NCBI GenBank assembly: GCA_018343915.1
Contig: JABRWF010000002.1
Span: 4,154,001 to 4,218,000, forward strand
Length of the DNA: 64,000 nucleotides
From: Agroathelia rolfsii
Taxonomy: Eukaryota; Basidiomycota; Agaricomycetes; Amylocorticiales; Amylocorticiaceae
Direction of reading: 5' to 3'
Shown here: piece after piece, positions 59,097-64,000 of the stretch
Position numbering within the stretch: the stretch's first letter is position 1
How the letters are laid out: the number at the start of each line of letters is the position of its first letter
Made by a program: the position numbers and the translations under genes
The notes under the pieces: generated by a model
What the model was told of the DNA's origin: nothing
Seen by the model: the letters and a program-made list of their open reading frames with translations, nothing else
Database searches by the model: none

Positions 59097-62000
59097 AAGG
59101 CTCTAAGGTTGAGGCCAAAACCAAAGAGCAAAAAATTACTGTAGATATATCTCCCTTTTCTTCTATTTCTTCATTTTCCATTTCTGCTTCTGTAGTAGGG
59201 GTAAATACCCAACATTTACACATACCAATAGAATTACGTAGACATTCTTTCTCCATTAACACACTAACTATGATTGGCTCTGGAGCATCCTTTACTTTTG
59301 TAAATAGATGCTTTGTAGAAAAACACAAAATACAAAAAAATTCTCTTCCTCAAGCTATTCCTTTATATAACATTGATAACTTGTCGAATAAAATTGGTAA
59401 AATTACAGAATACATTACAGTCTTGCTAATAACTGGAGGAGTAGAAAGGAAGGTCTATATGAGTATAGTGGATATAGGCAAGGAGGACGTCATCTTGGGG
59501 ATAGACTAGCTCAGAACAGAGAATCCCAAAATTGACTAGAAAAACACTACGGTAGAATTGAGGAAGGGATATGCATGTGCCACGGTAGTAGAAGAACCCA
59601 TGGACATACCAAAAGAATACCTCCCCTTTCAGCAGGTGTTCTTTAAGAAAGAATCCATACAAATACCTACATACAAACCTTGGGATCACAAGATAATCCT
59701 AAAGGAAGGGGCATCAATGGGGAAATCCAAGGTGTATCTGTTGGCGGTCAAGGAAAGGAACTCTCTGGATGAATATATTAGGGAAAACCTAGCTAAAGGG
59801 TACTTGAGGAAATCCAAAAGCCCTATAAGCTCTCCCTTCTTTTTCATTCCAAAGAAATCTGGAGTACTGCGCCTAGTTCAGGACTACCAAAAGCTTAATG
59901 ATATTATGGTTAAGGACAGTTACCCCCTCCCCCTCATCAGTACCATAATAAACAAGCTAAGTGGAAGCAAAATATTCACCAAGTTGGATCTATAATGGGG
60001 GTACAACAATGTCCAAATCCAAGAAGGAGATGAGTACAAGGCAGCATTCGTAACTCCCTTGGGGTTATTTGAACCTACGGTTATGACCTTTGGGCTAACC
60101 AACGCACCGGCAACATTTCAACAAATAATGGATGAAATTCTAGCGGATTTAGTTGCATCAGGAAGGGTCTTTGTTTACATTGATGACATCCTAATTGCAT
60201 CTAGCAGTAAAAAAGAACATACTGCATTAGTCCTAGAAGTGCTGCAGTGCTTAAAAGAAAATGATTTGTATATGAATGCAGAGAAGTGTAAATTCAATGC
60301 AAACCAAGTCGAATTCCTAGAATTAATTATTAGCTACAATTCTGTCCGTATGATGCCTGAAAAGGTGCAAGCCATAAGGGATTGGCCAACCCCAAAAACT
60401 GTTAAAGAAATTCAACAGTTCAGAGGTTTGGCAAACTACTACCGACAGTTCATAAAGGGGTTTGGTAACCTGTGCAAGCCCCTGGATAGGTTAACAGGCA
60501 ATGTGGCATGGCAATGAACAGAGGCAAAACAAGGTTCCTTTGATGCGCTCAAGAATACGTTTGTGGAAGCTCCAGTACTAGCAATGTTTGATCTAAGAAA
60601 AAAAACCCAAGTGGAAACAGATTTGTCAAACTTTGCTACAGGAGCAGTTATATCCCAAATGCAGAAGGATAGCAGCTGGCACCCCATTGCATACCTTTCT
60701 CAATCCTTAAACCCCACAGAATGCAACTACAAGATTTGGGATAAGGAAATGCTAGCTATTATTCGAGCATTAAAGGAATGGAGGCATTACCTCATAGGGA
60801 CAGAAGAACCATTTGAGATTTGGTTAGATCACAAGAACCTGGAGTACTGGAAAACTTCAAAGGATCTGACCAGAAGACAAGCCTAATAGTCCCTGTTCCT
60901 ATCAGAATATAACTTCCTAATTCATTACAAAAAAGAAAGCGACAATGGTAAAGCCAACGCTCTGTCATGCCACCCGGATTTCCACAAAGAAGATGCAGAA
61001 GATAACAAGGTGCAGATAGTTCTCAAACCACGCCTATTCCGCATCAATGCTGGAAGAAGGGGACACATTACGGTAGAAGGGGAAAAGGGACTTCTAAGCC
61101 AGATCAGAAAAGCAGACCCAGAGCCAGAAGTAGTAATTGCTATTCAAACGCTTAAAGATCTCAGCCCAGTTAAACTCCAAAATGGCATTGAGGAGTGGAA
61201 CCAAGAAGAAGGACTAATTCTATACCAAGGAAAGGTTTATATACCAAAGGATACCCAGTTGAGGGCGCAAATTGTGAAGAAATTCCATGATGCCCCTACA
61301 GCTGGATATCCAGGCAAGCACAAAACCCTAGAGCTAGTATTATGCAATTACTGGTGGCCCAGCATGACAAAATTCATCAATGAATACATAACGACATGCC
61401 CACAATATATTGCAAATAAAAGCTCAAGACAACCTCCCTCAAGGCTACTTCAACCGTTACCAGCACCATAAAAACCCTGGGAGCATATAACTACAGATAT
61501 GATTGTGAAGTTACCTTAGTCAGGAGAATTTGACTCTATCTTGGTTGTAATAGACCGACTTACCAAGATGTGTCATCTAATCCCAACCATGAAAATAGTG
61601 ACTGCAATGGAAGTAGTGAAATTATATTTGAAGCATGTGTTTAGACTCCATGAGATCCCAAAAATCTGGACCACAGACAGAGGACCACAGTTTGCAAGTC
61701 AAGTAATGAAAGAGATACATAGGAAACTAGGAATCAAAACAGCCCTATCCACAGCTTACCACCCTCAAAGCAATGGATAGACAGAAGGGATAAATCAAGA
61801 GATTGAAACCTATCTACATATCTACTCTAATCAACAACAAATAAATTGGGCAGAAAATCTAGAAGTAGCGGAATTTGTATTAAACCAATGATAAAGTTCA
61901 GCAACAGGGTTTACCCCCTTTGAACTAAACTATGGGTTTATTCTGAAGATGGAAATTCTGTCACAACCTCAGGTTCAGACAATTGGAGCGCAGGATTGGC

Positions 62001-62626
62001 TGGGGAACTTAAGAGAGGTACAGGAAGAAGCTCAGGCAGTACTGGCAAAAGCAGCGGAAACAATGAAACAATACTACAATGAAAACAAGAAAAGTTTCCC
62101 AAAGCTAGAACCCGGAGCCAGAGTATGGTTGGACACATGAAACATTAAGTTTGCCAAACAACCAAGTAGAAAGCTTAGTCCTAAAAAGCTAGGTCCCTAC
62201 AAGGTGGTTAAAAGAATTAGGGACCTGAACTATCAGGTTGACATCCTCAAGAATTGGCATATGTACAACGTCTTCCATGTAAACCTCCTACAACCTTACC
62301 GAGAAAGCAAGATTCCAGGAAGAACCCCAGAAGAACCTCCACCGGTGGAGGTAGAAGGAGAGGAAGAATGGAAAGTCTTGCATATTAGAGATACTTGACT
62401 CTATGGAAGATAGAAGAAGCTGCAGTTCCTGGTAGAATACAAGGGTTATCCAGGAGAAGAGAGCTGGGAATTTGCCAAAGACATACATGCAAAAAGGCTT
62501 ATCACCCAGTTCTACTGGGAAAACCTAAGTACTCCAAGGAGAATCTCAGTGGCTACATTTGGCAGATTGCCCTTCCGGAAGGTAGAAAATCTCATGCAGG
62601 TTGAGACTTTGGTCACAGATTCATAG
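59090..62626 (+). pseudogene. pol (protease-RT-RNase H-integrase-chromodomain) of the Ty3/Gypsy element
   Basis: One uninterrupted frame, -1 to gag, over 3.5 kb. Protease: MIGSGASFTFVN (expected D-S/T-G reads M-I-G-S-G, near 59270) with DVILGID. Reverse transcriptase: PISSPFFFIPKK, LRLVQDYQKLN, TFGLTNAPATFQQIMDE and active site FVYIDDIL (about 60170-60190). RNase H: ETDLSNFATGAVISQ, DKEMLAIIRALKEWRHYL. Integrase: HHCC-like region whose last pair reads CPQY, then TTDMIV, TTDRGPQFASQ and AYHPQSNG (DDE core). Chromodomain: FLVEYKGYPGEESWEF near 62430. In-frame stops include those at 59507, 59993, 60515, 60884, 61469, 61778, 62138 and 62396. There are no frameshifts, so loss of function is by point mutation. 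Confidence 0.92.
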
Positions 62627-62663
62627 CATTTTGGACATAGGCAGTTCCAAGGGAATGCCCCTT

Positions 62664-62676
62664 AGAAGGGGGGTGA
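62664..62676 (+). promoter_or_regulatory. Polypurine tract
   Basis: AGAAGGGGGGTGA directly before the 3' LTR start TGTCATGGG; it would prime plus-strand DNA synthesis. Confidence 0.8.
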
Positions 62677-63342
62677 TGTCATGGGTACACCCAGACTCTC
62701 CTAATTTTTCTCTATTTTTCTCTATTTTTCTTGTATTTTTACGATTTATTTTACATTTTCTATGCCTTTTTCATTATTTAATAGCCTAATAAGGCAAAGG
62801 GTTACATAGTGCTTAGTCACATGACCGGCCATCATTGTTCCCTTGTACCGGTGCCTAGTTAGTAAGCGTATTCTATTACTAAGACAAAGGATTAGTCAGT
62901 ATGATGCAACAAGCATGCCATTGCGCTCAGTTATCTATCTGTACTATTCTTAGTTTTTCTTTTCATTTCTGAGAGGCTGCGCACGAACCTTAGCACAGCC
63001 CTTGTTTATGTATATAAGGACCCTGTAACACTCTCTGAAGGCTTTAGCTTTGACCTTTTGCCTTCAGGTAAGCATTAGCTCATGTAGTAGATACCTTACT
63101 AATCAAATTTGCCTTTAGGCTCATTATCCTAGTCCATATACACCTTCTGCCCTCCTTATGTGCTTAGTCAGCCACTTGGTTGTATAAGGACTATACGTAA
63201 GCCTACGCCCGCACACTCTCTATCCCATGCTCCATGCCCTATACCTTCCCCCTTGTCCAAGTCCCTCAATAAAATAGGGCATCTGTGTGAACTTAAGGAC
63301 GTTGTCCTTTTAAGCATAAATCTCTTTACATATAGCAAGTTT
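62677..63342 (+). repeat. 3' LTR (family A), interrupted
   Basis: Matches the 5' LTR from its first base up to tatagcaagttt, where an inverted LTR-D begins at 63343. The TATA box (63011) and the loop sequence agctttgacct (63046-63056) are conserved. Confidence 0.92.
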
Positions 63343-64000
63343 TGTTGAAAGATTGAATATTCACAAGCTTTATATCTTTCCAATAATTCCAATGAATACT
63401 TCAAATAATCATCTAACATTATATCATACATAATTATTTATTTCATGATTTTACAACCATTCATTGTTGAGATATTAATAATTCTTTACATGCATATATT
63501 CATTGAAATAATATGCATATATTCTTTTATTTAATATTTTCAATATTTCATTATATCTAATCTTATCAGAGATAAGATTATCATATCTGAGGTCACTTGA
63601 CTTTATCATTTATGAATATCTTTTTCATAAATATTAAACAATTCCATTTAAATATTCATTTCTAAATAATCATTGTGAATATTACTAATTGATTTTTCAT
63701 GCCCTAGATCCTTGCTTATAAATCACCAAAATATTTACTAAGCAAATTCACAATATTAGTAATATTTATAAAATATTACTAATATAGATCTAATAATAGG
63801 ATATTGAGATCAATAGACATTTTCACTTACTAATACTATACAAATTACTTACTAAGCACACAGATTGCTTACCAAGCATATTATTCAGCAAATAGGAATA
63901 TTACTAAGCTGATTTATAAGCTGATTTGTAAGCAATCCTTCTTACTAAGCGGATTAGATAAGTACAGGGTTGGCTTACTAATCTTGTAGAAATTAGAATA
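63343..64000 (-). mobile_element. LTR-D, minus orientation, running off the window
   Basis: Reverse complement of the 3' two-thirds of the LTR-D at 50440-51468, beginning TGTTGAAAGATTGAATATTC. Its left target flank is agttt (63338-63342). The right end and the rest of the 3' LTR lie beyond the window. Confidence 0.9.

Larger units (their letters stand above)
55557..63342 (+). mobile_element. Nearly complete Ty3/Gypsy chromovirus-type retrotransposon
   Basis: Order: 5' LTR 55557-56403, primer-binding site 56406-56416, gag 56882-59096, pol 59090-62626 (protease, RT, RNase H, integrase, chromodomain), polypurine tract 62664-62676, and 3' LTR from 62677. An LTR-C is inserted in gag, and an LTR-D interrupts the 3' LTR at 63343. 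Coding frames are broken only by stop codons. The order RT-RH-IN plus a C-terminal chromodomain defines the group. The target duplication cannot be checked because the 3' LTR end lies beyond 64000. Confidence 0.92.

Noticed and set aside
59088..59098. A canonical -1 ribosomal slippery heptamer at the gag-pol overlap
   Set aside because: GGTTTTTAAAA permits a -1 slip at the T-run, but it does not fit the X-XXY-YYZ pattern in the gag frame, and the region is mutated.
62395..62604. A separate small gene at the end of the retroelement
   Set aside because: It is an out-of-frame shadow of the chromodomain, which reads in the pol frame.
38007..64000. CRISPR-like arrays among the repeats
   Set aside because: Repeats are long, dispersed, in both orientations and bounded by TG...CA with TSDs, as expected for LTRs in a eukaryote.

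Overview
The window looks like nuclear DNA of a filamentous basidiomycete. Most genes are broken by 45-65 nt introns, a fungal-type protein kinase (FunK1) gene is present, and the retroelements are chromodomain Ty3/Gypsy elements. An Agaricomycete such as Rhizoctonia/Ceratobasidium is my best guess, but the species is inference. There is no prokaryotic or organellar signal.

Gene-bearing half, 1-38006. On the minus strand lie the 5' part of a Swa2/auxilin-like clathrin-uncoating J-protein gene (1-2746, cut by the window edge) and a CSC1/OSCA-type (DUF221) membrane channel gene (4417-7814). A broken copy of the Swa2 promoter plus first coding exon follows (8635-9375), then a frameshifted FunK1 kinase (9779-12380). 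Next come a plus-strand O-methyltransferase with an internal stop (about 13000-14764), a decayed fragment of a second copy of it (15440-16098), and three paralogous allantoate/nicotinate-permease-like MFS genes (16414-18760 minus; 23959-26285 plus, frameshifted; 26551-28858 minus). A mitochondrial-type methionyl-tRNA synthetase (19501-21297) and a small single-pass membrane protein (21921-22622) sit between the MFS genes. After a MITE-like element, a large ABCC transporter gene (30988-38006, minus) closes this half. The genes do not form an obvious pathway. The recurring theme is local duplication followed by decay.

Retroelement half, about 38700-64000. This AT-rich stretch has no host gene that I can support. 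It is a nest of LTRs from at least five families (named A, B, C, D/D' and F here). Many are solo LTRs with exact 5-bp target-site duplications, which lets the insertion order be read. One nearly complete chromovirus-type Ty3/Gypsy element starts at 55557. It has a 5' LTR, gag (split by a solo LTR), protease-RT-RNaseH-integrase-chromodomain in one frame, and a 3' LTR from 62677 that is itself interrupted at 63343. Its pol frame has more than ten in-frame stops but no frameshift, and the two LTRs differ almost only by transitions in the stretch I compared. This suggests RIP-like or deamination mutation. An 11-nt sequence just inside the 5' LTR is exactly complementary to the predicted transcript start, as in Tf1-type self-priming. 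A second gag remnant is split between 47284-48348 (minus) and 52127-52406 (plus). The two parts can be rejoined in frame by undoing one inversion and removing nested LTRs.

I found no clearly new biological system. The most informative signals are the inferred self-priming hairpin, the reconstructable inversion, the transition-only decay, a 13-nt microexon coding the ABC signature motif, and the run of recently broken duplicate genes. All exon borders come from reading by eye and have not been tested against transcripts.
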